Positions 23,614 through 35,900 of a DNA stretch of 64,000 nucleotides are shown here, in pieces. The first letter of the stretch is position 1. The number at the start of each line of letters is the position of its first letter. The DNA is from Nautilus pompilius. Lineage: Eukaryota; Mollusca; Cephalopoda; Nautilida; Nautilidae. The DNA is taken from positions 124,001 through 188,000 of the forward strand of contig JACATO010001697.1 of assembly GCA_018389105.1 (NCBI GenBank). Direction: 5' to 3'. The translations under genes were made by a program, and so were the position numbers. The notes below the pieces were generated by a model, which ran no database searches, was not told where the DNA came from, and saw only the letters and a list, made by a program, of their open reading frames with translations.

Positions 23614-26219
23614 TTCAACTTCATTGATTACGTAATTAAACTTTCAGTGATCGGATAGATTAACTATCACTGCTCTCAGTGAAACTTCAGGAACCATGTA
23701 GTTCAACTCTCATTGATCTTGTCATCCTCACATGTAATGATCGTCTAATTGAATAATGAGTGAACTTTTTGGTCACATTTTTGGGATCCAGTAGTTAAAA
23801 ATCAATGATCATCTCGGTGAACTTTTTGTAATTGAGTAATTAAACCATGAATAGTCTTCTAAAACAAGATTCAGTACTCATGTATTTCAACTATCAATGA
23901 TATTCTCAGTCAATCTTGAGTGATCATGTAGTTCAATTACCATTGATCATCTACGTTAAATTTTAGTGATCAACAGATGAAACAATCCATGTCATTGTCT
24001 CTCCATTTTCAATACAAGTGTAGTTCAACCGTAAAGAAATGTCTAGATAATTTCTAGTGATTTTCTAATCAACTTTCAGTGATATTCTCGGTCAAATTTT
24101 AGTCATCATGAAGTGCATCTGTCAGCGATATTGTCGCTTCACTTCCATCTTTCGTGTAGCTAAATTCAATGATCAATTAATTTCTCAGGAAATTTAAAAA
24201 TTATTATTTAGTTCTACTATCATTGAGCATGGATTTCGACTTAAAAATATCTCGGTCAAATTTCAGGGATCATGGAGTACAACTATCAATAATATCGTCG
24301 CTTAACTATCAAAGAATTTCTCAGACGTTGCTCAGTGATTATGTTCAACTTTCAATAAATAATCTTGCTCAATCTTCGGGGATCATGTAATCCAGCGTTC
24401 AATAATCTCGGTCAAGCTTCAGTGATCGTGTAGTTCAACTATCAGTGATCTTCATGGTTAAGCTTTAATAATAATGCAGTTCAAATGACAGTGATCTTCT
24501 AACTCAAATTTCAATGATAAAGAAGTTCAATTTACATTGATCTTGTCGATCTGCTTTCAGTGATCGAGTAGTTGAACTATCGATACATTTATAGATCAAT
24601 TTTTTACAGATAGATCAGTTTATGTATCAATTATATTATCGCTCCATGGCCATTCTCGTTTATTTAACTATTACTGATCTTCTCGATTAACTTTCTGTGA
24701 TGATGTACATTAACTATCAATGATACCAGTGATGTAGTAGCTAAAATATTAATCATCATCTCAGTCGAATATCAACAATATTCTCGTTCAATTTTTAGTG
24801 ATAATGAAGTTCAATATCAACAATCATCTTGATAAATATCCAGTGATCCTGTAGTACTACTATTAATGATCTTGCTGCTGCCTTGAAATGATTTGCAGTT
24901 CAACTATCAATGATCTTCTTGATCAAAACTGTACAGATCATGTAGTTCAACTATAAATGATCTTGTCAGTCCAATTTTAGTGATCGTATACTTAAAATTC
25001 CCATGCCTCTTTCCTTCTATTTTAAGTAATTATGTAGTAGAACGATCAGTGATATCGGTAAAATTTCAGTGATCCTTAGATCACATCATTGATTTGATAC
25101 TTCATCTTACAGCAATCATATAGTTCGCCTATGTAATATCACAGTAATTTTTCAGGGATTATTTACTTCAACCATTGATGATCATCTCAGTCAATCTTCA
25201 ATGATCATGCAGTTGAACGATTATTGATCTTGTAGTTAAACTGTCAATGATCATCTTGGTCAACACTCCTTAAAATGATCGACAAGATTTTAAATCACTG
25301 ATGTTTTCGCTCTTCTTAAAAGATTATGAAACTTAACGATCAATGATTTTCTCACTCAAATTTCAGTTATCGTGGTTCATCTATCAACAATAATCTCGGT
25401 AAACCTTCAGTGATTCTGTAGATCTAATATCAATGATCTCATATTTTATCTTATAGTGACCAAGTAGTTCAACTATTAATGATGTCTTCTTGTCAATTAT
25501 TTTTCAGTGATCATGTAATTCAAATGACAATGACCTTGTAAGTTAAATATTAATGATCAAGAAGTTCAATTTATATTGATCTTGCTACTTTGCTTTCAAT
25601 AATCTTGATGTTCGAGTATCAAAGATCTTGACCGTCAACTTTCAATTATTGAGTAGTTAAACTATTAATAAACTTCTAAATAAAATTTTAGTGACTGTGC
25701 AGTTCAACTATCAATAATCTTGATGTTCAAATACCAAAGGTCGTGTCTTTCTATATCAAAGATGTTGCAAATTACTGTTCAGTGGTTGTGAAATTCAAAC
25801 ATCAAAGATTATTCCTTTAACTTCTAATGTTTGTATCCTTGATTTTTAAATGACTGTGTAGTTCATCTTTCTATTATCATGTCGTTCAGTTTTGAGTGAT
25901 CTTTTCCTTTCACTGTTTATTATCGTGTCGTTCTACTTTCATTGTTTATTAAGTTCGACTTTGAATTATCAGGTTGTTCTACATTCTGTGATCATATTGT
26001 TAAACTTTCATTTATGGTGTCTTTCTACTTTCAGTGCTTATATAGTTCAACTTTTAATAATACTTTCGTTCAACTTTAAATTACATGTTGACAGTGTTCA
26101 TCTCAACTTTGAATGATCGTGTTGTTCTACTTTCAATGATCATATAGTTTAACTTTCAGTTATTTGTCGTTTTTCTTTCAGTTTTATGTAGTTCAATTCC
26201 CAATGATCGTATCGTTCTA
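23614..26219. repeat. Degenerate tandem array, about 23 bp half-units in 46 bp dimers
   Basis: For about 2.6 kb the sequence keeps returning to two alternating half-units. One is like GTAGTTCAACTATCAATGAT plus CTT, the other like CTCGGTCAACTTTCAGTGAT plus CAT. A full period is near 46 bp, giving roughly 55 decayed copies. The most stable words are TTCAACT, AATGATC and CAGTGATCAT. Substitution and small indels are heavy throughout, so the array is old. From about 25860 a subtype with GTTCTACTTTCA takes over. Open frames inside have no meaning. It fits a relict satellite or minisatellite. Confidence 0.9.
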
Positions 26220-26491
26220 TCAGGTTTTCAAAAATAGCTCACAAAGTCTTTTAAGCAAATACGTTTGTTGAAATCAAAATCCATTAAGCAACATAATGTT
26301 GCTAAATGTAATAATCGCATAAACCAGTTTGTAGGTAGTTACTAAGAACATTTCACGAGATTACTGTTGTGCAATATTCGTTTTCCAAAATGTTTAGAAC
26401 TGTCTTTCTGCAATATTCTAAGTTAATATAGTGGTCTTCTTAAACGATTGGTGTCAAAATTAATTACAATCCGTACAGAATCAAAGGCAAA

Positions 26492-26499
26492 TGACGTCA
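26492..26499. promoter_or_regulatory. Single perfect CRE octamer
   Basis: TGACGTCA within AATGACGTCAAAAG in unique sequence. It matches the known CREB/ATF site and lies outside the tandem arrays. Function is not shown. Confidence 0.3.
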
Positions 26500-27079
26500 A
26501 AAGAAATGTCAAAAACAGCTTGAGTAATTTCTCCAAATGTCTCCGAGCGCGTCACTTGGTCTGGAGATGCATTAAACAAAGGTTATTTATAATTGCTTTT
26601 GTAATAAATATATTAAATACCATAAGGCCATCTTTATATGTCATTTAGATGACATTTACTCTCTTTCATGTTTAATACCATAGAAATACCGCGTGAAAAG
26701 GATCTGTGCCTCTGTATGACAGTCACTAAGATGACTTTTAATACTGCAAAAGAATTTTGAAAATATAAAACTTTTCAAGGCTCATTTCATTGACGGATCA
26801 AATATTTGAAAATTTTAGAGAGTTGCATAATAATGTCGTAACTTTTTCACTTACGCAAAATTAATTGGCTTGATAACTAATCACTTTAATTTCCACGTTG
26901 TAGCAGTTGATGTTATTGGTTCTTTGCGTTGTGCTCATGGAAATTCTTACAGCGCTGCTATAAACAAGAATAAAACAATGAATGCTGTGAAAAAAAAAAA
27001 TGTCACGAAATATAATTGCTCCTACCGTGTACTATGTTCTGATTTTTAAAGTGTTTAGATAGTGTTTAGTAGTAGAGAG

Positions 27080-27187
27080 CTGGGCTAGTTGGTTACTTCG
27101 ATCGAAGATTAAAGCATATGACATCGATTATTGCTCATCAGTACGTTTAATTAGGAATTAATGGCGCTGTAACAACTTGCCCCAGCC
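27080..27187 (-). repeat. Second, partial copy of the 12.3 kb palindromic repeat
   Basis: The reverse complement of about 27103-27187 reads GGGGCAAGTTGTTACAGCGC, then AATTCCTAATTAAACGTA, GAGCAATAA and GTCATATGCTTT. This follows the left arm and centre of the element at 12297-12370 closely, with the central TGACGTCA changed to GATGTCA. The right arm is missing. On the plus strand, TGGGCTAGTTGGTTA at about 27080-27095 resembles a tRNA A box, which again links this repeat to a tRNA-like head. Confidence 0.6.
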
Positions 27188-29323
27188 CCCCTACCAATGA
27201 TGTTTGTTAATTGTTCAGTTGAAGTCTCAGTAATCTTGGAAGCCACTTTCCTGCATATTTTGTCCGCTACCTATGCCTTAGATGACAAATGACCATCAAT
27301 AATGAAATATGCAAGGACTGTTTCAGCAATGTTGGAAGAATTACGTATGAAGAATAAATTCTATTATAAAACAAATAAAGGGGAGGAATTGTTTGAAGAT
27401 ACTTGCCCAGCATTTTTTACGAGACCTCGCGGCAAACGGAAAGTCATAAATGAAACTTAACGTAAGTTTGTACTTAGGTTGGACACGTTTCTAAAATTTT
27501 GCTTTACATTTATAATACACCCACTTATTAACAAGCTCGGCAATTAAAGCAAAAATACCGGCCCTATTTTATCGTTTACCAACCAATATTCGTTTGAGAA
27601 GTGCCAACAAGATATGAGCAAATCAACTACTCAGATCTGGACTGTAGTAAGTCTCGAATAGAAATAAAGAAGTAACTTTTAAAGCACTAGTTGTTTAGTG
27701 CTTCTGTTAAAAATCAGAATTTCCCAGTTTATGATTAAATGGCACGTGGTCTTTTGTCCTCTCCCTTCCTCAGGTAATCTTTGAATGTCTTGTGTCTCTT
27801 CGGGAGAAAATTGGAAAATCACTGTGATTATACAGGTCCGACGCTGTTGCGCCTTGAATGACTGGTCTATTTAATTTCGTATAGATTACTTTATTAAGTA
27901 GTTGGGGGGTTCACTTAATTCTTGTTCCTAGAGGCTCGCTACGGTTTAATATGTAGGCCAGATTTTAAAGAAAGTAAAAAGCTAAATTAAAAAAAAAAAT
28001 CCAAACAGGTTTGAACAAACAGCCTTCACACGAGACTCCAAGCTACTGCTTTGTTGAACGTAAAAACGATACTAAAAAGGCAGAAGCTGCAAGAAAACCA
28101 TTAGAGACATTAAAAACAAAGCAAACTGTTTCTGCATTCATTGGCGGGGTTTTCCATCAATGTGATAGCGCCTAGAAGGTTTAGCTCGTTATTTCGTACT
28201 GTCTCGCGAAACCACACGATAGAAAGTTTATTTCATCACGATTAATAATGTTCTACAAATAATAAACCTTGAGATTAATAGACGGATCTTTAAAGTTAAT
28301 TCTGTATAGTTTGTGAAAACCGCAGTAAAGATTTTTTAATGTTGAAACAAACAAAGGTAGTTTAATAATGTGAAATCCGGTTGCCTTTTACTTACGAGGC
28401 AAGATTATATAGGATATAACTTATTATCAAATATATATTTTTTTTCTTTTGCGCCGTATTATTGTTCCCTAAATAACTCTAGGCATTTCACGTCCGGTTC
28501 ATATTGGTATTTTTCTATAATTTTCCATACAAATTTTCTTCTTCTGTCTTCATCTTTGTCCATAGTTGTGAACGTTACATGCCCAATGTAGTCACGTAAA
28601 CTCATAGCCGTCGCTAACAAGCATTTCCAATTTTCCGTCTCGTGGAATCTGACGCTTTTGTTTTTAGCGGGAGGGGTGTAAAGTCTTTACTCTATCTCTT
28701 CTGTTTAACAGGGGAAGGAAGCCGGAAGACCAGAAGGCAACCTAGGCTGATGAGCTGATACAGAAAAGCTAGAGGAAACTATGCTATGGGAGGTTCTCCA
28801 AAACAAAACGGTCACCAACGAGGACTGGACTCTGCCATGGCGGACAGGTGCGCTAAGCGCTTAGTCATCTGCCGCAATGTACATGTTTTAACCAATATGA
28901 CGCCATAATTAGCTACTTTAAATTTGTATAAACTTTTTATTTCAAAAAGATTTTAAGTGAAGGAAAAATTAAGACGAGATAATTGCATAAAGCAAGTAAA
29001 TTCCATGTAAATACGGCATATAGAGATGATGCTTTTAAATTTGGTTCTCCATGAAAGTTATTAAAGATTTTTCAAAGATGCCTCTCTATCAAGTTTCCGA
29101 CTATGGTTTAAAACCGCTCTTTGCTACTTATGTGAATTTGCTTTAATAACTGAAGTAAAATAATCTGAATATGTTATAGTTTAAACAAAACCTTTTTAAC
29201 GTTGTAATTAACCGAGGAAAATTGCCTCAACAATGGTCCGTGATAGAACTACGAAAATTAATGTGCGCAATAAATTTGATACAAAGATAAATGGATAAAA
29301 ACTAAAATAGTCAACAACAATTG

Positions 29324-29331
29324 TGACGTCA
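29324..29331. promoter_or_regulatory. Single perfect CRE octamer in a longer palindrome
   Basis: TTGTGACGTCACAA is a 14-base perfect palindrome centred on TGACGTCA, the highest-affinity form known for CREB. It lies in AT-rich unique DNA. Confidence 0.4.
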
Positions 29332-29520
29332 CAAGGATATTATACGGAATCAGCCAATCTTTGCCAAAGAATAGGCATGTCACGCATTAGTTCATTTATG
29401 CCTAAATTTTAAAAATTTATGATAAATTTTCTTAAATATCCTGAGTAAAATTTGTGCGAATTAGTTATCTACCCAGTATCTAAATCAATAGTTTAGTTTT
29501 ATTAGTTAAATATTCCTTAA

Positions 29521-29693
29521 TGATGTTCTTTTGGTTCCTTGTGGCAGTCTTTAAAATAAATATCATGTAAATAGCAAGTAAAGACGGTCTTTCGGTTCTC
29601 TGGCATTTTTTAAAAATAAATGTCATCTAAATAGCAAGTAAAGATGTTCATTTAGTTCCCTATTGAAGTCCTCGTAAAAGAAGCAAAGATGAT
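29521..29693. repeat. Three decaying tandem units of about 60 bp
   Basis: Units start near 29521, 29584 and 29644. Each carries TGATGTTC/CGGTCTTTC/TGTTCATTT-like words, then GGTTCC or GTTCCC, then CAGTC/GAAGTC. The first two end in AAATAGCAAGTAAAG. The third is shorter and more diverged. Confidence 0.75.
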
Positions 29694-30700
29694 TTTTCTT
29701 TCAATGGGAGTCAGTTGAGTAAATAATTTTTATTAAATACAAGCTCGCTATTTTCCCCGACGGACTGACTGGAAATTCTGTAGAGACGGTACACTGCGCG
29801 TCGCAGTTTTTATTTCATTTTGCGACTCGAGAAGCCAGCACAAAGGCCACCGACTGAGTAAACACGCTGTTGGCTGCTGCATTCTCCACCCCAGGCGACA
29901 CACCCCCCCCCACATTCTCCATGCGCGGAAAACGCTGCCAATCAATCTATGGCAGATAGTTCGCCTTCTTCGGTCATTGATTCGGCGCAAATGCCGCCGC
30001 AAGTATCTGAGAGGACAGGGCAGGCGGGAAAGTAGATTAGCGATGAAGTGCCGCGTTTTTTTTTTTTGTTCTCTGCAAATGAAACCAAGTACAACAACAC
30101 TGGAGCCACCGCGGGCCACCCGGTCTCAGAGAACTTCCCTTTGTCTTTTCTGACACAGGAAATGACGAAGATTTTATTTTTTTTTTGCTTTGATTGTCGC
30201 CCCTGCCTACATAAATTTCCAGGTCTCTCGACGTACATCTCCGGTCCATATTTAACCAGCTATCTGTTTGCTATATCCTCAAAGACGAAAGATATTTGTT
30301 AGAGACATTTAAACTCGTTACCGCTAGTTTTAATAATACCTTTTAATACAATTTATGATATGCAGGTCGGCCAATAGCTAGAATCGTTACAAACGGGCAA
30401 CAACAGCGGAATCCGTAATAAACCAGAGACATGAAGTATTGATACGGGATATTCCATAAGTCAGACTTTGGTTGTTCCTGTTTGAGCTAAATGGGTACAA
30501 ACTACAAATAAAAGTCTTTAATCACCGATTAGCTAAACATTAAATTCTCTTGGTCTTTTTTTTTTAAAATGCTGTTTTCAACGTAAATAATTGGCTATAA
30601 AAAGGGTTAGAAATAACTGGCATTCCTGTTTTTATACGTGGCTCATTTATTTATTATAAACTTAAAGATATAATTTAAGAAGACGGGACATTTTCTTTTA
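29694..30700. other. Unique sequence with CpG-containing block
   Basis: The part at about 29750-30130 is GC-richer, with overlapping frames on the minus strand interrupted by homopolymer runs. None shows a domain. The rest is AT-rich and unremarkable. Confidence 0.35.
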
Positions 30701-30701
30701 T

Positions 30702-30741
<40 letters not shown>

Positions 30742-30800
30742 TAATAATAATAATAATAATAATGATGATGATGATGATGATGATGATGATTATAATAATA

Positions 30801-30831
<31 letters not shown>

Positions 30832-30841
30832 CTAATACTAA

Positions 30842-30884
<43 letters not shown>

Positions 30885-30898
30885 AAGAATAATAATAG
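30701..30898. repeat. Compound (TAA)n(TGA)n(TAA)n microsatellite
   Basis: TAA repeats enclose a block of about nine GAT/TGA units near 30762-30790, with several single-base interruptions afterwards. The poly-leucine/isoleucine frame across it is not a gene. Confidence 0.96.
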
Positions 30899-32612
30899 CG
30901 AATTATTAATTATGTTTGCATTTGAAAATGAGCATAATCTCACATAACTTTTACTTCATCGAGAAATTAACTGTTCGCTGTAATTTGGCGTGAGACCCTC
31001 CTGCAAAAATAGTTAAATCTCTGACCGAATTTTGTACCACTTCGAGGCTCAGGGTTCATCGACATCCTGGCTTAAAGAGGCAAAGTTACCAACTTATTAC
31101 GCCGCCAAAATTTTATTCTTTTTTTTATCGTATCTTACACGCTTTCTACAGTATCCGAGTTAATACTCTACGCTGCGACTGGAACGATGCGTTCTCACTA
31201 TCTCAAGATTCGGTAGACAGATGATGCGGGGATTTGAACCAAGAGTCTCCAGTTGCTAATTCACAAGCGCCACCAAATGAGCTCAGCTGGCTAATGCGTC
31301 ATCGCGAGACACCGAAAGCACGTGTGTACAGTATCCCAGATGTCTTACCAGGCTGCAAGTATCACAAGTGTTGCTCTAGTGGGGAAGTTTCACAAAGTCT
31401 GGCAGATTCGCTGCGAAGAAGGGCGGCCTGGGAATATATTTAACTTTTTTTTTCACAATGCGAGGAGGAAGGTTCTTTAAAAAAAAAAAAAAACAAAAGA
31501 CGGACAGGCAGTTGGCCGGGCATCGGCGAAAGTCAGGGTGGGCAAAGAACTTGCGGCGGGATGCTTGTTAACAGCCGCCAAACCCTGCACACCCACTTGG
31601 CGGATCAAGCTCGCAGGAAATATCCATGACCCGTTTTTCCTCTTTATTTGCTGTTTTCTTTCGTTCCGTCGGCAGGGAAGAGATTTTTGAATAGCTCGAG
31701 GCGTTACCGAATAGGAAAACCCGTCCGCTCGACAACTCAGCTTTGATTACGGTTGTGGAGGGTCATGACTCGAAGCTCCACGCCACCGTCAGACAACAAT
31801 AGGCAGGTTGTCAGGAATTTCCAAAATTATATAAATCCATTATCCCGTCCCGGAGCCCGTACACGGACACAATTTAACCCCCGGTGAAAAGCATCTCGAG
31901 TGAAACAAGCAACCGGATTATTACAATCCATTTCGCAATTTGGAAATACATACATCGGATCAAGTTTTCTTTGCTCATCAGTTTACAGAATATCAGAGGG
32001 GCTGGGGAAAAAATGTATCGATCGCGTCTGGCGGAGTGGTCTCTTGTTTCTAGCCTCCGCGGTTCCCCCTTTCTCTTCCCGGCGGCTGGCGCGCGTGACG
32101 GTAGACGGACGATCCTTCGCGAGACACACACAACCATCGAATCGAGGCCGCGAACAGCTCGGCGTCGCGTCCGGACCTCCTCCTCTCCCTCTACTCTTTT
32201 AAAAATCATCCACATTCAGAAATCAAGTTGTGCGCTTTCTTCAATTTTGTTGGTCAAGTTTTCTAAGTTAAGAATGTGCAAAGCTAAATCGAACAAATAA
32301 TATTAAAGCCAGATAAATAATTGCCACACATTTTTATTCATCAAAACTTGGATTAAATCATCAAATGCGTCCAGAGAGCAAACAAAAAGATTCGAACAGC
32401 TTGGCCATTTATTTGGTAGAAATAGCGTACTGTTGTTTAAAGGATTCGCAGGGAATATACAGTAGTTTATGATTTGGCACATAAAAATTACACTGTAATA
32501 TTCACTCATTTGCATTTCTTGGATATTGTTGATCTGTTTCTATAACGCCTTCGCCTTATGTGTTATTTTTGATAATCCATTGCGTAGCACAATTTTAGAT
32601 AGGAAGATTTCC
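30899..32612. other. Unique sequence with tRNA-like unit and CpG-containing block
   Basis: The tRNA-like sequence at 31220-31303 is listed separately. Between about 31500 and 32200 there is a CpG-rich stretch in which three overlapping frames are open at once (31874-32300). This is typical of GC-rich non-coding DNA, and no protein family is recognisable. Confidence 0.35.
31220..31303 (-). mobile_element. tRNA-like sequence, pseudo-tRNA or SINE head
   Basis: The minus strand gives an 84-base unit whose ends GATGACG and CATCATC pair in six of seven positions like an acceptor stem. Inside are GAGCTCATTTGGTGGCGC, an A-box match, and GGTTCAAATCC, an exact B-box match. The T stem has two mismatches and the anticodon stem is weak, so it is more likely a pseudo-tRNA or SINE head than a working gene. 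Of the tRNA-like units in this window it is the best preserved. Confidence 0.5.
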
Positions 32613-32622
32613 ATTAATGAGA

Positions 32623-32689
<67 letters not shown>

Positions 32690-32735
32690 AGAGAGAGAGA
32701 GATGACGTCAGTACAGAGAGAGGGGGGTGACTCAG

Positions 32736-32788
<53 letters not shown>

Positions 32789-32900
32789 TGAGAGAGAGAG
32801 AAGAGAGAGAGAGAGATGTTGAGCGAGAGAGAGGAGAAGAGAGAGAGAGAAGAGAGAGATGGAGATGTGACGTCAGTAACAGACGAGAGAGAGGAGAGAA
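32613..32900. repeat. (GA)n array with reversed CRE inserts
   Basis: Long GA runs are interrupted by ATGACGTCAGTACA near 32701, a diverged copy GTGACTCAGGACA near 32727, and GTGACGTCAGTAACA near 32867. These are the reverse complement of the insert in the (CT)n array at 9 kb. Two keep TGACGTCA. The diverged one reads TGACTCA, which happens to be the AP-1 site. Serine/leucine-rich frames here are translations of the repeat. Confidence 0.95.
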
Positions 32901-35900
32901 TTTTCGGCGCGTGCTGTTGGAAGGGCTGACAATAGTACTTTTCGACCCGACAAACTCGACTTGGTAAGGAGAGTATAGTTTCTTCGTTTACTGTATTATG
33001 CGGCAAGATAACCGTTTTGGACAACAGAAGAAGAAGAAGAAGAAGACAGGAGTGGAGTTGCACTGGCGGTTATAGACCGATATCAACCGCCAGTACGGCC
33101 GGTCTTCAGCGAGACAAAATGCACTTCAGGAAAATCAAAATGTGCCAGAGGAAGAACCATGGGGCTGCCCGATTGTATAATAAAAATAGACACGAACTCG
33201 ATAAGAAAGAAAAACCGATTGTTTCCGTATCCACCATAGGATATCTTTAATGTGCCAGTAGGCGTTCCTTGAAGCCCATCTCTGTCAGTAAAAACAAGCA
33301 TTAGAGAGTGGATTTGTAAAATATACTGTTGTGTGCATTCGTTTCGTTTTGAATTCATCTCAGCCAAATCTTCCGCCCCTTTTCGCCAAACTGGTTAATT
33401 ATACTTAAGAATGAGAGGGCAGTTAACAAACAGAAAATTCCCGAAGATTTGAGTAAAGGGTGTTTGATAATCCCGTGCTGAATCCTAATTACAAAAGACA
33501 GATACACCCTGACAACAGTTGATGCTTCAGCGTCCTGTTTAACACGTGCAGTTGAAGGTCCCTATCACGTGCCATGTCATCATGAAAACTGCTGCTCATA
33601 GTCTATCACCAAGTTACCATGGCCGGCTGCAAGTTCTTACTGCTTGTAGATACAGCCGTAGCCAAAGTTTCTTTCAGGTTTTGAGCTTAAGTTATATATC
33701 ATTCTAATGATATCGCTGCTGCTTGGTAACAAAGGTGAGAAAGGCAGACAATGCTACTTAACCTGGCGTCTCAAAAGGTAAATATAAATAGTCGAACTAT
33801 GGCAGAGTGCCATCAGAAAACATTGCAATGAAAACTTTATCATCCTTGAATTGTCCCAAGCGAATTAGCAGCATGCAACCCAAATATCCCGATCACATTA
33901 TTGTATCCCATATTAATCTCTACTAATTCAAAGAAAGAAATCGACTAGTTTATTAAAATCTAAAACTCTGAGGATCATTAGTATTCGATCTCACAAGTAC
34001 AAACAAAGTTTTCTATGAGAGACGAGAGTTGTATTTTATTTAAAATGACTCAGCGCACTTTAATGTAAAGGCCAAGGGTTAATAAAATGATTTCTTTCTT
34101 AAATATATTTTAAAAGATCACTAACAAACTTTCAAAGAACAAACGTGCTTTTTTCCGTGCCAGAAATCATCAGTCATCGTTAGTAAATGTCGAAATTTAC
34201 TTGTCTTTAATTTCTCAGTAAATACGAGATTTAGTCCGGAAGTTAGCCGCACGCCCACTGTAGGAAGTTGCTAATAAAACTTATATTTCAGATGTCGGAT
34301 GAAGCCCACACCTGAACGGCTGAAGAAGGGCGAGAATAGCCTATGCCATGGAGATACGCCAAACCGAGCCGGAACTTAGAACTTGTATCCGCAGCCGTCT
34401 AGTAGCTCATCGCTGGACAACTGTGCTTTTACTTGATGCTTGTCTCACAATTAATACCGTAGATTTTAGAAGTTTGTATGATACTAAAAATGGTCAGCTA
34501 TTAAATATAAGGAAAAGGTTACTTTTCGTCGTGTCAATTGCGTTAAGACTAAAAAACAACAACAAAAACACTGCCGTTTGGTATTCACGTCCTATAAAAA
34601 AACACCTAAAATTATTGAAGTCCAACTCCAAAGCCAAGCTTTCGAGAAGAAAGCACACTTAGCAGTTCGTTTTCTTTATTTATCTTCGCATTCTGACCTT
34701 TTTATGCGTCGGGCAGTTCGTTATCAGTAATTGCGGCTCGTGCTGCGGAAGGCTCCCAATAGCCGGACGGAGCCGTTCTTTGGCTCTTGATGCCGCTTCT
34801 AATCTACCCGCGTACGTAGACCTCCGCTGTCACTTGAAACGTGGATTTCTCCGCTAATTACACCTTTCCTTGAGAGATCTAATTAATAGGTGTGGCCAAA
34901 CCCGGTTGGCTAATTTAGCGTCAGCGGTGCTCTGAGGAAGTTTCCGAGGGCAAATTCCGCACTTGGGCGCAGGTTAATCTCGTCTTAGAAATTCAATTAT
35001 CGCCACAACCAAAGGGATCTACGTTATACAAGCAGGCAGACTGATGACGACCGATGGGCCGCTGCTCGTCGGTCCTGTGAAGTCCGAGATCGGCCCGTCA
35101 ATTCGTGTTCTAGCGACCGATGGAGAGCTCAAGATCTACAAAAAGGGACGGCAAATGTCACGTCAGACTGGTCAAGACTGATTTGCGGCAGGGGAGTTTG
35201 ACGGCACTGCCCCATAAATTAGGTGACTGCGACGTATAGTGTTCCTAGATAAGGGCACACGGTTAGGAGGTGGCATCCCGCGACGGAGAAGAGAATGTCC
35301 CCGTAACTCTCCTTAATAAAGGCGCTTTGCTGTAGCATCAGCTTGATAGAGAAAGTCAGGGTAGAGCGAATCTGATCTCGGTTCATGCTCCATCGGTTGC
35401 CGTCAAGGAAAACGGATGATACGTATATTAATTTGCATCCGTTCGCCTTAAGCTGCTTGAAACAAAATGACGGCAGGATGAGAACTAGAGTACACCACTC
35501 TCAGATGCCTGATCTTGTTTTATTTTTTCATAATCTCACTGTTGTGCGCCCAAACGTCGATATAGAAGAGACGGTACTTGAGAAACATCGGCAGGTGTGC
35601 TGCATCCTTTCGCATTATCAGCTTTCTTCTGATCAAGTACTAAAGGAACAAAAAGAAAAATAATTACACCTTCTATAATCTGCCGTATTTGAAATTCTTG
35701 GAATCCTTACATTTTCCTTTCCAAATCTATGCTAAACTTTAATAAATATTTATTCTCAAAGTATGAAGTTGTAAACACCAAGGATGTATATAACAGAACT
35801 AGAGCTTCTCTACTTCTATGCTTGATACTTTGGTGAATTGTCGCTAACGTTTCTATTTGTTTTGCTATTCACTTTTACATTTACATTACCCCGGGATCTT

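Larger units (their letters stand above)
26220..29520. other. AT-rich unique sequence, no gene recognised
   Basis: Apart from the partial palindromic repeat at 27103-27187 and single CRE octamers at 26492 and 29324, I see no structured feature. A slightly GC-richer piece at 28680-28870 has coding-like short frames in more than one phase but no recognisable domain. Confidence 0.4.

Noticed and set aside
28680-28870. Coding-like short frames resembling a retroelement end
   Set aside because: No phase stays open and no diagnostic motif is present.
32614-33063. Ser/Leu-rich minus-strand frame
   Set aside because: It is a translation of the (GA)n array.
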